Shown one piece after another: positions 43,601-54,930 of a stretch of DNA of 64,000 nucleotides. The notes under the pieces are model-generated. The model saw only the letters and a list, made by a program, of their open reading frames with translations, was not told the DNA's origin and did not search any database. Each line of letters opens with the position of its first letter. Positions within the stretch are counted from its first letter, which is position 1. The position numbers and the translations under genes were made by a program. The DNA comes from Tetradesmus obliquus (lineage: Eukaryota; Chlorophyta; Chlorophyceae; Sphaeropleales; Scenedesmaceae). Location of the stretch: NCBI GenBank assembly GCA_030272155.1, contig CP126205.1:2716501-2780500 (forward strand), written 5' to 3'.

Positions 43601-45301
43601 TGAGGGTTGCCACTCAGTTGTTGCCGCTTCAGTGCTCTGCCCATCAACTGCTTTATCTATCGCTGACTGCTGATGGCCTTCGCATGCTTACTTGCATGCA
43701 GACAATGGGAGGTGGGGGCAGTTCATCTGTTAGCAACAGCTTCATTGATAATCTGATGAGTGGGTGGGTGGCTGGGTGGCTGGGTCTAGATCTAGATGCC
43801 CAACGTTAAAGGGTGCTGGGGCGTGTCAGGGTTTCTTCAACATGCTGCCCTGTACGTTCTTGTGTGCCCTCCCCCCCATGATGCAGGCAAGATCCAACCG
43901 CGTTGTGTACAACAGCAAACCTATATGTACGACCAGCCTTGCAAACAATCACCAAAAGTTGTGCTGCCAAAGGGTGCCAGAATCATGTACAGGCTTGCTA
44001 CTGGAAAGACTGGTAGCAACTGTCTGTTGGGAAGCGTGACCAAAGATGGAGTGGCAACAATCGACAAGCAGTGCTACATTAATGCTTCCTACGGCGCTCG
44101 CACAGGTTGGGTTCCTATTTCGGCAGATTGTAGCCCAGGAGTTTCCAATGTGGCCTCCTTCCTGGGGTGCGCTGGATGTACGGGCGCTGACACACACAAA
44201 TGCTCATCCTCCGATGGACTTGACGACCAGTTGCAAATGGCTGCAAGCTTGATGTTTAAGATCAAGGGCGTGACATGGGATCGGAGGCAGGATGGCGCTG
44301 AGACGTGGTGCTATGATGAGTGGAAGAGAGCCCTGCCGGGAACAACTGCAGACTATGCAATGTCAACATTCAACAAAGAGGGCCCTGGTGCAACCGCCAT
44401 GCAAGGCCGTTTTGCTCTGAAAAACATCAATGCAGCAATTGATGTGTACCATGGCCCAGGATCTCCTGAGAATGAGTGGTGGATCAATGGCATGCTTGTC
44501 TTTGGAGTTGATGGCCTTTGCTACCCTACCAGAGATGGGGGCAAGGGGTTGTGCACCAATGCAGGCAGCTATGCGACAACCACACCTGGTCAGTCAGCCC
44601 TGGAGATATGGGATGCTGAAAGAGCATATGCAGAGGCGTACGCTGTCATCGAAGAGGCTGCCAAGCATCCAGAAAGAAGCAGGTTCCTGGCTGACCTCAA
44701 AACACACCTATGCGCTGTAGACACGACCGCTGTGACGAGCAGCTTTGGCATTGCTACGGACCCTGTGACACGCGCCCCCCTGGTGGGTGAGCGTCTGTAC
44801 GTGCGCGAGACAATTCACATGAGACCACTTGACCAACATGTCCTCACCGGGCAGCGTGTTTTTGATGGTGGCAACCTTGATGACAGCATTGCCCTTTCGT
44901 ACTACTTCATGGATTCCAATGGCTACCGCATGCTGCGGTACGGCTACAAAGGGGACACAGGCAAATGGACTGGCCTGTGGATGGTAGCGGGAGATCCAAA
45001 CGGGTATGCGCAAAGCGACAAGTCAAATCCCACCCAGCTGACGGCAATACCTTACAGGGCGATGCTGCCCGAGGTGGTGTCAAACCTGCTTGTGGCGGGC
45101 TATGCTTTGAATGCAGATGCATGGGCCTGGGCACAAGTGCGAATGTTGCCCACACTCACGGTCATTGGTGATGCTGCCGGCGCAGCTGCCGCCCTTGCGT
45201 CAGTCATTGACCCACCGTTAGATGTTGCTTCAGTGAGTGTGAAAAGCATCCAGGAAGCTGTTGCACAACTGGAGCCCTATCCTGGGAAGGTTCGGTTCTA
45301 G
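40697..45301 (+). CDS. Secreted RCC1-repeat / SH3-like / FAD-oxidoreductase fusion (interrupted by a 98-bp insertion)
   Basis: Exons 40697-42292, 42528-42857, 42982-43599, 43887-45301 join in phase 1-1-1. The N-terminus is a signal peptide (MKQKISSALACMLISVIWWL, cleavage likely near LEA/AS). Seven RCC1-type repeats follow (HTCAVLEDGTARCWG ... GQLGDGT), a full propeller count. Then come two cysteine-bounded modules ending in CWIEVVHKGTRGW and CWVQGSFKGVMGW, probably SH3-like. Next is an FAD_oxidored-type domain (VVVHGSGLGGIAAAL, KLGGLATVGGQNFYD, FIDASEDGKLTR) into which a third such module is inserted (about 43890-44150), then the rest of the oxidoreductase to GDAAGAAAALA near the C-terminus. 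Between RCC1 repeats 3 and 4 an inverted insertion brings a stop codon; without its 98 bp the frame is 1286 aa. Whether the insertion is genomic or an assembly error is open. The substrate is unknown. Confidence 0.85.
41246..41458. repeat. 105-bp-arm palindrome from a snap-back insertion in the RCC1 exon
   Basis: Arms 41246-41350 and 41354-41458 are reverse complements with about one mismatch and a 3-nt loop (atg). The right arm is normal coding sequence of RCC1 repeat 4; the left arm is its inverted copy. Taking out 98 bp (about 41241-41338, between two ggca tetranucleotides) restores the frame and a standard repeat junction. Confidence 0.92.
42889..42912. repeat. GGCTA pentamer microsatellite
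   Basis: About four perfect units in the intron between exons 2 and 3 of the RCC1-FAD gene. Confidence 0.9.
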
Positions 45302-45925
45302 GGTTAAATTGCCGTCTTGCTTTCGAGGCAGACATGTAATGTTGGGGGCTACAGGGCAGGGAGGTAAATGTGACATCTGGAGCTGTCTACAGTTGTTGAG
45401 CACCCATATGCGTGTGCAGTATTGGCTTCTTGTTTGGCATGGTGGCTGTAGCATCCATGACCATCCTGACTGACAGACTGTCACAGCACATGAGTTGTAT
45501 AACACTGACCTTGCGAGGCCAGGTTTCAGGCACATCATGGGTGCACGTGGGTCTCACAACGCCTGCACCAACAAACTATAAGGCTGAAGTGGTGGATGGA
45601 AGCAAGGGGCAATGTGCCAACCGTAGGCAGCCGGTGATTCTCTGAAGGCCCCGTTGGCCTGCTGGCACAGGGAGTAACCCTTTTGTAATGTCACTGCAGG
45701 CTCAGGACGAGCTGTCGAGCATGAGCTTGATGCACACTAGTACTGCTGGTGACGGGCCAGCTGCATTGCATGCACCATGGTCACCATCGTCAAGTGCTTG
45801 CACTGTTGGCTCTTCAGTGGCTGCAAGTGACTGGTGCTGCTGCAAGGGCGTTGTGTGCTCTTTGCCCAGGGTTCAGTGGCTTGCATGTTGTTAGAGCGCT
45901 GGCTGCAACCTGCGTCGTGTTGAGC
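45302..45925. other. 3' flank of the RCC1-FAD gene
   Basis: No supported gene. Probably holds the 3' UTR and start of the duplicated segment. Confidence 0.4.
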
Positions 45926-46596
45926 ATGTTGGTACTGGTGGCAGCCAGAGCAGCAATTGCAGTTTTGCAATGCACGATACTTGGAGCAAAATTCGCGCCT
46001 GGATTTAGTTGGATGTAACTAGCCAACTGTCGGCTATTACAGTGCTGCACGTCATCTCAGGGTTGATCACTGCAATGCAGTGCAATGCGGACAATGTTGG
46101 TCACTAGTATCACTTGGTAGGGACGTGAGGGGTGCGCCTCACAGCTCTGAAATGTGTGTACTGCTGGGATCAGGTTGCTGCTGACAATTTCATCCTAGCG
46201 ATGCTGACAGTACTGATGCGAGGAACAAACATACATGGGAATCTGCCAAGAGGTGCTCAAGGAGAGGCGATCCCTACACATGTAACCAGTCCATTGTTGA
46301 GCAAGATACACAAACTTTGAAGGGTACTGTAAGCAAGTCCTGCACCACGCAGCAGCATTCCGGTTGCCAAAGCATGCTCAGGGCGTGCTGGACAAGATGC
46401 TGTGCATGTACGCTAATAATGTGTGTGCCGTGGGGTGTGCACACCACCACGTGCTGCCAAACGCAGCAGCCACAGGCCCATGTTCCTGGTCAACAGCAAT
46501 CCTCCTCCTCATCATCAGTGCCTTCTTTGGCAGTAGCTGTAATGCGCAACTGGTCTGTGCGTGTATATGTGATACAACTGCACTGGACTCACTACA

Positions 46597-48688
46597 TCAT
46601 CTGGATCCCTGGAGCAGCATGCTGCGCCGCTGCCTGTCTGCAAACTGCTGGGCGTATTGCATAGCTCGCCGCCGCTGCCGCGCCCATGATGACGGCTGCT
46701 GCGCCGGCGAGTGCACCGCGAGGTTGTGGGTGTCCTGCGCAGGCACAGCAGTTACATGATGTGAAGTGTAGAACCGTGGCTGGCTGCTTTCACACAAGAC
46801 TTCAAACAGCAGCCGGCTGCCGGACATGCGCAGCAGTCTAATGCTCCTGCAAAGCGCGCTCGCCGTGCATTTGCTGGCACCCTTGGAGCTCAAACACCCC
46901 AGCTACCTTGTACGCCAGCTGCCTTGGAACAAAAACAGGACAAGTTGCCCTGCTCCCTTCCGAACATGGCTGCCACCCAGGCAATAGGCGGCAGTGTTAG
47001 AAGCGGCAGAACAGATGCTGGCTGCGCCTTTACAGCAGTGGTTAAATGTAGAAGCTGCCTTGCAGAATGCTTGGCAAACTATGACTGTGGTAAGCGTCTA
47101 CTACCTACCGTGCAGTGGCTGGCTCCCTTGTAGCTCACAAATGCCACCCGGGCCTTGGCAGCAGTGCTGCTGCTGCTGCTGCTGCTGGCGCTGCCTGCTG
47201 CTGCCAGCCTCCTGGAGATGCTAGAAGCAGGAGGCAAGCCTTGGCTTGCTGCAGCCCCAGACTGCTGCTGCTGCTGCTGCCTTGTTTTGACTGTAGAGTG
47301 TGCAGCAGGCCTGACATCCTCATCAGACAGGAAACTTCCACCAGCCCATCCTGCACACACAAGATCAGTAACAGGCCAGCCACTTTACTGAGCAGCTGCA
47401 TGCTGCACAACTTGTGCATTTAATATGCAGTGCTGGCAGTTAGGGTTGATGATTGAACTCAAGCAGGAGACGAGCACAGGGCGACGTGCCGGTGGAGCAC
47501 TTGTTTGTACATGCAGCCGGTCCAAGGCTGTGTCAATCGTGATGGATTTTTTGCTGCTGCAGCATAGCAGTGCAACTGCTGCCACGACAGCCAGCACGCC
47601 ACATGCCAAGCACTCCCCCACTCACCATCAAACTCTCCATTCGTGAACACCACCCCCCCAACCTCCCGCAGCAGCCGCTTGACGTCCGCAGCAACAGCAG
47701 GCACCTTCAGCCTTGGCAAATCTTGCCCAAAGATCTGCCGGCACTCTGATTCCAGCTCTTTCTGGTGCACCTTGTAAGGAGGCACCAGGGTGTGTCTTCT
47801 GGTGTGCCTCTCAGGTAGCATCGCTGTGTTGGGAAAGCCTTGGGTGCAGCTTTGGTATGTGTAAGTAGAGGGGCCTGCAGGCGGCAGGTTAAAGCACAGG
47901 AATTGTTGGTTCGTGACTGGCTGCCTGTAAAGAAAATTGTTTTGTGTGCCTCTCAGGCAGCATTGCTGTATTGGGGAAGCCTTGGCTGCAGCTCTGGTGG
48001 TTGTAAGTAGAGGGGCCTGCTGGTCACACAGGAAGTGGTGAGTGGCAATGTCAGGTGGAGGGGCCTGCAGGGAAGAAATTGCAGTGCTCCTTAAGCTGCT
48101 GCGGGTTGTGATGACACACCAGTGCATACTGCTTCCTTTTCATGATATTGCCGCATGTGAAGTGCTGTAGCAATCAGCCTGCAGCTCACGCACCAGTCAT
48201 AAAGAGTGTGGCGTTGAAGTCGTAGCACCACCCAGCAGAACCATTTGAAGCAAAGTAAGTTGTGGCAGCCGCCAGCGCCTGGAGCTCATCGCCACCCTTT
48301 GTTATAACATCTGTCATGACGTCACATGCCAGGGCAACTTGGCCCATGAGTGGCGGCTGGTTTTAGACCTGAGCAGCAGCACAAACAGTGGTGGCATGCT
48401 GCCAGACATCCTTTCCAGCATGTTGAGGTGTATTGCAGTGCGCGGCTGCACATAGCAAAGGCATGGCAAATGTCACGGGCCAATGCAGCATAGAGCCAAC
48501 ATGCACTCAGGCATCAGCAGGGCCCCCCCTCTCACCTGTGCATAGCCTTCAAACCAGCCGTACTGGTCCATTTCCAGGGCAAACACCGCCCTGGGATCTG
48601 GCAGTACTGCATCAGCCGCCCCACACAGGTTGAATGTGTCAGCCAACTGCTGCCGGCCTCCAGCAGTGCTGCCGAGGTGCTGGAACCT

Positions 48689-48734
<46 letters not shown>

Positions 48735-49290
48735 GACATGACATCATTGTGCTGGGTCATTGTACAGTGAGCCATTGGTCCCAAATTGTTGACGATGAGT
48801 ATGCGAGGAGGCAGGTGCCATGCGGATGCAGACATCGTAGGGAAGCCCGGACCAGCAAACAGCAGCCAGTCATCAGCACAGCGCTCAGCACTTCAAACTT
48901 CAATGTCAAAGCCCTTGCTCTCACCCTGCTAATCCCCGCCTGATGGCATCACCACAGACTGGGCTGCATGAATTGCCACTTATAGCAGCTGATATGATGC
49001 GGTGGTACCTGCAGCAGCAGCAGGAGCAGGAGCAGCAGCAGCAGCAGCAGCAGCAGCACAGAGAGTTTGTCCGTGCAGCTTCACATCTTCAAACTGTTTG
49101 GCAGCCGACTTTGCAGAAAACATATCTTGATGCCACAGTCAAACAAAGCATTGTGCACTTTATGTCTTTACAGCAGCTGTGCAGCAATCAAAGCACTCGG
49201 TAAGTGTGCACCGCCTCACCTGTGAGAGGTCTCCTCCCACTGCTGCAAGCCAACATGAAACTGAGCGGAGCGCTTGCGGCAATGGCTGCA
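46597..49290 (-). pseudogene. Peptidase S28 pseudogene (5'-truncated left copy)
   Basis: Exons matching the 3' half of the neighbouring S28 gene: 46597-46734, 47109-47350, 47626-47874, 48194-48368, 48536-48686, and part of exon 4 at 49220 to about 49290. The exons coding for the start of the protease and for the GGSYGG nucleophile are missing. The exon at 48194-48368 has an in-frame TAA as its second codon (48363-48365), and exon 4 has a one-base deletion. The Asp (TNGEFD) and His (ASHC) regions are kept. It cannot make an active enzyme. The rest of the frames are still open, so the loss is recent. Confidence 0.85.
48690..48732. repeat. CAG microsatellite at an S28-pseudogene acceptor
   Basis: A long CAG run (CTG on the coding strand) directly abuts the acceptor of the exon at 48536-48686. 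The functional copy has a much shorter run at the same place (54270-54285), so it expanded after duplication or shrank in the other copy. Confidence 0.85.
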
Positions 49291-49315
49291 GCAATGATGC
49301 TAGCTGCCCCAACTG

Positions 49316-49355
<40 letters not shown>

Positions 49356-50338
49356 TTGCAAGCAGCGTGACCTCAGGGTTCCTACACCATCAGCCTCGCC
49401 CGGTCCATCACATGCTGTCACAGCCTGCCTCTTTGCATGCAGCCTGCAGTGAGCGGCATCACCTGCTCCACCCCGCTCACCTGCCACACGCTGTCACTGC
49501 CCGCTGACTCACATGCTGCCTACAGCACGTCACTCATGCTGAAGCAGCCTGCTTCCCTTCCAGCTTGATTCTACTGCTGCTCCACCAGCTGGTGCCTGCT
49601 GCGTGTTGTCCCAGTTGCCCTGCATGGGGCTGGGGGGGGGGGGGGGGGGGTAATTAGCTGTGTCGTTTGCTGGGCTCCCCAGATGCGTTCGCTGCTATCA
49701 GCCGCATACAGAACCTGTAACGTAGTATCAAGCCTTAGCGTGCAGCTGTCGGCGTCCTGTGAGCAAGGCACCGGCTTAAGAGGGCTTGCACCCCGCACCC
49801 GCACAACGGAGGTGAGGACCGATTGCCGCAGATCGTCTGTGCCTGAATGGCTCACTATCAGCTGTGACAGTTGCTAGATTGTGCTCTGGTACTAAGCACG
49901 AGTTTCACTCCAGCTCTGCTGTAAACGGAGTCGGTTTCCTCTGCGTTCCTGTGGCCTCGGTTCTCCTGAATATTGAATCAACGGGACAGCAGTCTTCATG
50001 TCTACTGGTGAGCTTGTTGTTGGGCCCCTGCAAGCACGCTAGCAGACTGTAGCCCCATGGCCTTAGAGCATTTCCAGCAAGCGTAGAGAACATATGCACA
50101 GTATGCTTACCAGCTGCATCTTGTTGTGTTCAGTGGCGTAACATTAGCTGGCTGTCCCAGTGCTTTAGGTGCAAATGTGCCCATTGACACTGCTGCGGCC
50201 GTTGTCGAGGCTGTACGTGCGATTTGGATCAAATAGAACTGCCACATAGTATTGGAGCTATGCGTCGAGGCATATTGAAGCATGACGGCACCCAAATTGC
50301 CACTTCTCTGACACCAGCATGCGCGGAAGAGACTGACA
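49291..50338. other. Spacer with CTG run and a G19 tract
   Basis: No gene supported. Holds a CTG run (49317-49353) and an uninterrupted run of 19 G at 49632-49650. Confidence 0.45.
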
Positions 50339-51389
50339 ATGCATATGCCGCTCTCTGTTGTATCTTTGTTATATCCCGTTTGCGCCGTTGTTGCCGCGGC
50401 TCTCGCCACTCTGCCGAGCGTGCATGGCCTGCTTGTGATGCAGCTGCACAGCCATGCAGCAGCAACTCGGTCATTAAGAGCACTGCATGCACGCAGATGT
50501 GCACATGCCACTACCACGGATGCATTGTATGCACTTAAAGGCTCTGCAGCTCTGCTTAACATGGCCCGCTTTCTTTACTGCGCACAGATGTACACACCAT
50601 ACACAACACTTCTAGTATTCCCTTATGACTCTGGTGTACTGCCCACTTGCAGACCAGCCATCGCTGACCTCAGCCTCCTTCAAAGCTGGCATGGCAGGCT
50701 TGCGAGAGGAATTGCAGCAGATCCTGGTTGCTCAGGAGCAGCGACTAGCGCAGCAGCACCAGGAAACACTGGCTGCTCAGGAGGATCGACGCAAGGCAGA
50801 TCTGGCCAGTCAGGAGCAGCGTTTCCGGCAAGCTCTGGCTGATGCTCTGGCTGACCAGAAGAAGGAGATTTTGGAAAGCATCGGTGAGCAGGATGCTGGG
50901 GTGCTGGGGTGCACTTGTAGCATTGTTTGCCAAGTAAATACTAGCTTGAGCCGCACTGAAATCAAGAAACACAAGCCAGGAACACAGACATGTGATGGAT
51001 CATGAATGGGGTTGCATATGAAACAACCGTGCAGGAACCACTTTGTTGTCCGGTGCTGATCTCTATTGTGGGGTTTGCCTCGTGCAGGAAAGGGCAAACA
51101 TCTGAAGGCACACTGAAGTTTTTTCACCTGTTCTTCAGGGCCACGCATGCCGACATTCAGAGAGGCCCTGTTCAGGGTGGTGCTGCTGCTCGTTGTGGCA
51201 GCGGCGTTTGGCGTGCTTGACTGGCGGTTTTGGGAGGGCAGCCAACAGCGCTTCCCCTGGGCGAGCTTTGCATTCAACGTGACGAAGGCAGCAGCATCCT
51301 TCTTTGTCCTGCTGCCAACCTCTCGGTGCTTGACTCAGCTGCAGCAGTTGAAGTGTTATGAGGCGTTGCAGGCTGTTTTCAAGAGTTAG
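50339..51389 (+). CDS. Hypothetical coiled-coil membrane protein
   Basis: A candidate small gene. A possible first exon from the ATG at 50339 has a hydrophobic start (MHMPLSVVSLLYPVCAVVAA) like a signal or transit sequence; its donor is not resolved. Exon 50653-50883 encodes a clear Gln/Glu/Lys/Ala-rich coiled coil (ELQQILVAQEQRLAQQHQE ...) and ends in GT. The exon from 51139 starts in matching phase and encodes FREALFRVVLLLVVAAAFGV, a membrane helix, then a stop at 51389. A different 3' splice pattern running to about 51618 is also possible. It lies between the two copies of the S28 duplication. I do not recognise the family. Confidence 0.5.
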
Positions 51390-51766
51390 CAGTTGACATA
51401 GCACACGGGGTTCAACTGGCTCCTGATCCGCTACTTGGTTGACTGATGGTGTTTTGGTTTTTAGCATGTCAACAATGTCACCAGGTTGAGCCGCTGCTCT
51501 GCTGCCGCTGCAAGAATTTTGTTTTTCGTTCAGGCCCACGTGCTTACTCACAAGTTGGCAGGTCTTGCATGCAGCGCGGAGGATGCACTCAAGGAGATTG
51601 GGCACCAAACATGTATATAGTCATGTCACCATTAGACCATAGCTTGCTATAACACATGGGTGTTAAATGGTGTGTTATATGTCAGGGTGTACAAAGACGA
51701 TTCTATACGGGCGCGATAATACTGCACCAGCTCCTGGGGGCGAAGAACAATGGTTTTTAGTTCAAC

Positions 51767-54700
51767 TGGTGGCAGCTAGAGCAGCATTGCTAGGTTTGCA
51801 ATGCACGATTCTTGCAGGGCAATGTGGCCCTGGATTTAGCTGAATGTAACTAGCCAACAGCTCTCCGGGGTTGATCATTGCAACAATGCAATGCGGACCA
51901 CTTTAGTCGCATTTTTCATTTGGTTGGGACGTGAGGGGGTGCCGCACTGCTCTGAATTGTGTGTACTGCTGGGATTAGGTTGCTTCTATCGAATTCATGC
52001 TAGCATTGTTGACAGTACTGATGCAAGGGGCAAACATACATGGGAGTCTGCCAAGGGGTGCTCAAGGAGAGGCGATCCCTACACATGTAACCATTCTATT
52101 GTTGAGCACAAAACACATAGTATTGCATCAGCAACGCAGCAACATTCCGGTTGCCAACGCACGCTCAGGGCGTGCTGGACAAGATGCTGTGCATGTACGC
52201 TAATAATACGAGTTGGTGCCTTGGGAACACCACCACACGCAACAGCCACAGGCCCTTGTTCCTGGTCAACAGCAATCCTCCTTCTCATCATCAGTGCCCT
52301 CTTTGGCAGTAGCTGTAATGCGTACCTGGTCTGTGCATGTATATGTGATACAACTGCACTGGACTCACTACATCATCTGGACTCCTGCAGCAGCATGCTG
52401 CGCTGCTGCCTGTCCGCAAACTGCCGGGCATACTGCATTGCACGCCGCCGCTGCCGCGCCCATGACGCCGGCTGCTTCCCTGGTGAGTGCACCGCGAGGT
52501 TGTGGGTGTCCTGCACAGGCACAACAGTTGAAAGATTCAAAGCGAGAACTGTTTTAACCTGCAACACCCGTTGCTGGCAGCTGCTGATAAAACTTTACAT
52601 GAGGCAATGGCTCCCGGAATGCTTGCCGGAAACCCCACTTGCAGCCACCTTGTGATGCCCAGCAGACAAGCCGTTGTGACAGACATAATGTATAGTTGGG
52701 ACTTTGCTGGCTGCGTCGTTGCAGCACCTGAAGTATCAGCTGGCTCCTAGAATGCTTGGCAACCTATGGCTGAGGAGAGCCTACCACCTACCGTGCAGTG
52801 GCTGGCTCCCTTGTAGCTCACAAACGCCACCTGGGCCTTGGCTGCACTGCTGCTGCTGCTGCTGCTGCTGCTGCTTGCGCTGCCTGCTGCTGCCAGCCTC
52901 CTGGAGATGCTTGAAGCAGGAGGCAAGCGTTGGCTTGCTGCACTTCCAGACCACCGCTGCTGCTGCTGCTGCTGCTGACGTGTGGCTGCAGAGTTTGGCG
53001 CAGGCCAGACATCCTCGTCAGACAGGAAGCTGCCGCCAGCCCAGCCTGCGCAAACCAGACAACAAAAGAACATGAAAAGACGGTCAGCCACGGTACTGAC
53101 CTGCTGTATGCTGCATGAGACACTGTTTGGGCAGTTGATCACGCAATCAAACGAATGCATGGGTTGTGCACAGGGCATCAAGCTTGGGAAGTGCATGGTT
53201 GCAGCGGGTCGGCGGCGGCATCATACAGCAACCTGCAGTGCTGCTTGCTCACGACTAGCAGTGCCTGCGCTGCCAGGACAGGCAGCACGCCACATGCCAA
53301 TTGCCATCCTTACTCACCATCAAACTCTCCGTTGGTGAACACCACCCCTCCAACCTCCCGCAGCAGCCGCTTGACGTCCGCAGCAACAGCAGGCACCTTC
53401 AGCCTTGGCAGATCTTGCCCAAAGATCTGCCTGCACTCTGATTCTAGCTCCTTGTGGTGCACCCTGTAAGGAGGCACCAGGGTGTGTCTTCTGGTGTGCC
53501 TCTCAGGCAGCATGGCTGTGTTGGGGAATCCTTGGGTGCAGCTCTGGTCAGTGTAAGTAGAGGGGCCTGCAGGCGGCAGGACACCATGAAGATGCTGCAG
53601 AAAGCGCGGCAAAAGCACCAGGACATGGACTCTGCTGCCAACCGCTTTGCTGCGACCACTATGCCGATGCTGGTGCTGTTGCTGCTGCTGTCAATCATGC
53701 AACGCATGATGCACACATGTGGCTGGACATATCAAATGCGCACAACTGTGGGTGTAAGTAACCTGCAACTAGCCCACCTGTCATGAACAGCGTAGCATTG
53801 AAGTCGTAGCACCACCCAGCAGAGCCGTTGGAAGCAAAGTAGGTTGTGGCAGCCGCCAGCGCCTGAAGCTCATCACCACCACCTGTTATAACATCTGTTA
53901 TAACGTCACATGCCAGGGCAACTTGGCCCATGAGCGGCGGCTGGTTGTTGACCTGTGTAGCAACACAAACAGTGGTGGCACGCAGCCAGGAATCTTTTCC
54001 AACATGTTGAAGTGTACTGCAGTGCGCGGCTGCACATAGCAAAGGCATGGCAAATGTTACGGGTCAATGCAGCAAAGAGCTAACATGCACTCAGGCATCA
54101 GCAGGGCCCGCCTCTCACCTGTGCATAGCCTTCAAACCACCCATACTGGTCCATCTCCAGTGCAAACACCGCCCTAGAGTCCAGCAGTACTGCATCAGCT
54201 GCCCCGCACAGGTTGAAGGTGGCAGCCAACTGCTGCCGGCCTCCAGCAGTACTGCCGAGCCGCTTGAACCTGCAGCAGCAGCAAGGCATGGTTTGCCTTG
54301 CGCTGGAGCCATACATGTTGAGCCATTGGTTGAAACATGTGAATGAGGGGTACGCAAGGAAGCAGGTGTCATCTGACCGCACAAACATCATCAGGCCCAC
54401 GCCAGCAACTAGCAACCAGTCACTAGCACAGCACTCAACATATGAAGCATCACAGTTGAAGCCCTTGTTCTCACCCTGCTAGGCCCCGCCTAATGGCATC
54501 ACCACAGGCTGGGCTGCCTGAATTGCCATCTATGGCAGCTGCAATGATGTGGTGGTACCTGCAGCAGCGGCAGCAGCAGCAGCAGCAGCAGCAGTAGGGC
54601 TGTGCAGTGAACGCGCATCTGCAGTTGTGGATATGTGGCAGCTGGCGCTGTGGAAGGGAATTTTAGCGAGTGGAGCAGTGCATTGTGGTGAGCACTGTTG

Positions 54701-54930
54701 CACAGCTATTCAACTGTAACACTATCTCACCTATGCGAAGTGTCCTCCCACTGCTGTGTTCCCACCATGAAGCTGAGGGGAGCGCTGGCAGCAGTGGAAC
54801 AAGAAGCATTGGCGATGCTTGCACGGCAGTCGCCATCAATCGACCATTCAATCACCTGTGTGAAGTGTCCTCCCACTGCTGCGTGCCAACCATGAAGCTG
54901 AGGGGAGCGCTTGCGGCAATGGCTGCAGCA
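51767..54930. repeat. Segmental duplication, right copy
   Basis: Counterpart of 45926-49290. This copy contains the intact 3' exons of the S28 gene plus about 600 bp of its downstream flank. Confidence 0.85.

Larger units (their letters stand above)
45926..49290. repeat. Segmental duplication, left copy
   Basis: Corresponds to 51767-54930 in the same orientation, from the block tgcaatgcacgat-ctt near its left end through six S28 exons to the IAASAPLSFM-coding block. Exons 5, 6, 7 and 9 have identical lengths in the two copies (151, 175, 249 and 138 bp), and exon 8 differs by 12 bp. Intron sequence is also shared but with larger indels. Confidence 0.85.

Noticed and set aside
46364-46759. Plus-strand Cys-rich frames in the S28 duplication, present in both copies
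   Set aside because: Conserved between copies only because they overlap the minus-strand last exon of S28 and its flank; the minus frame has the family-like C-terminus.
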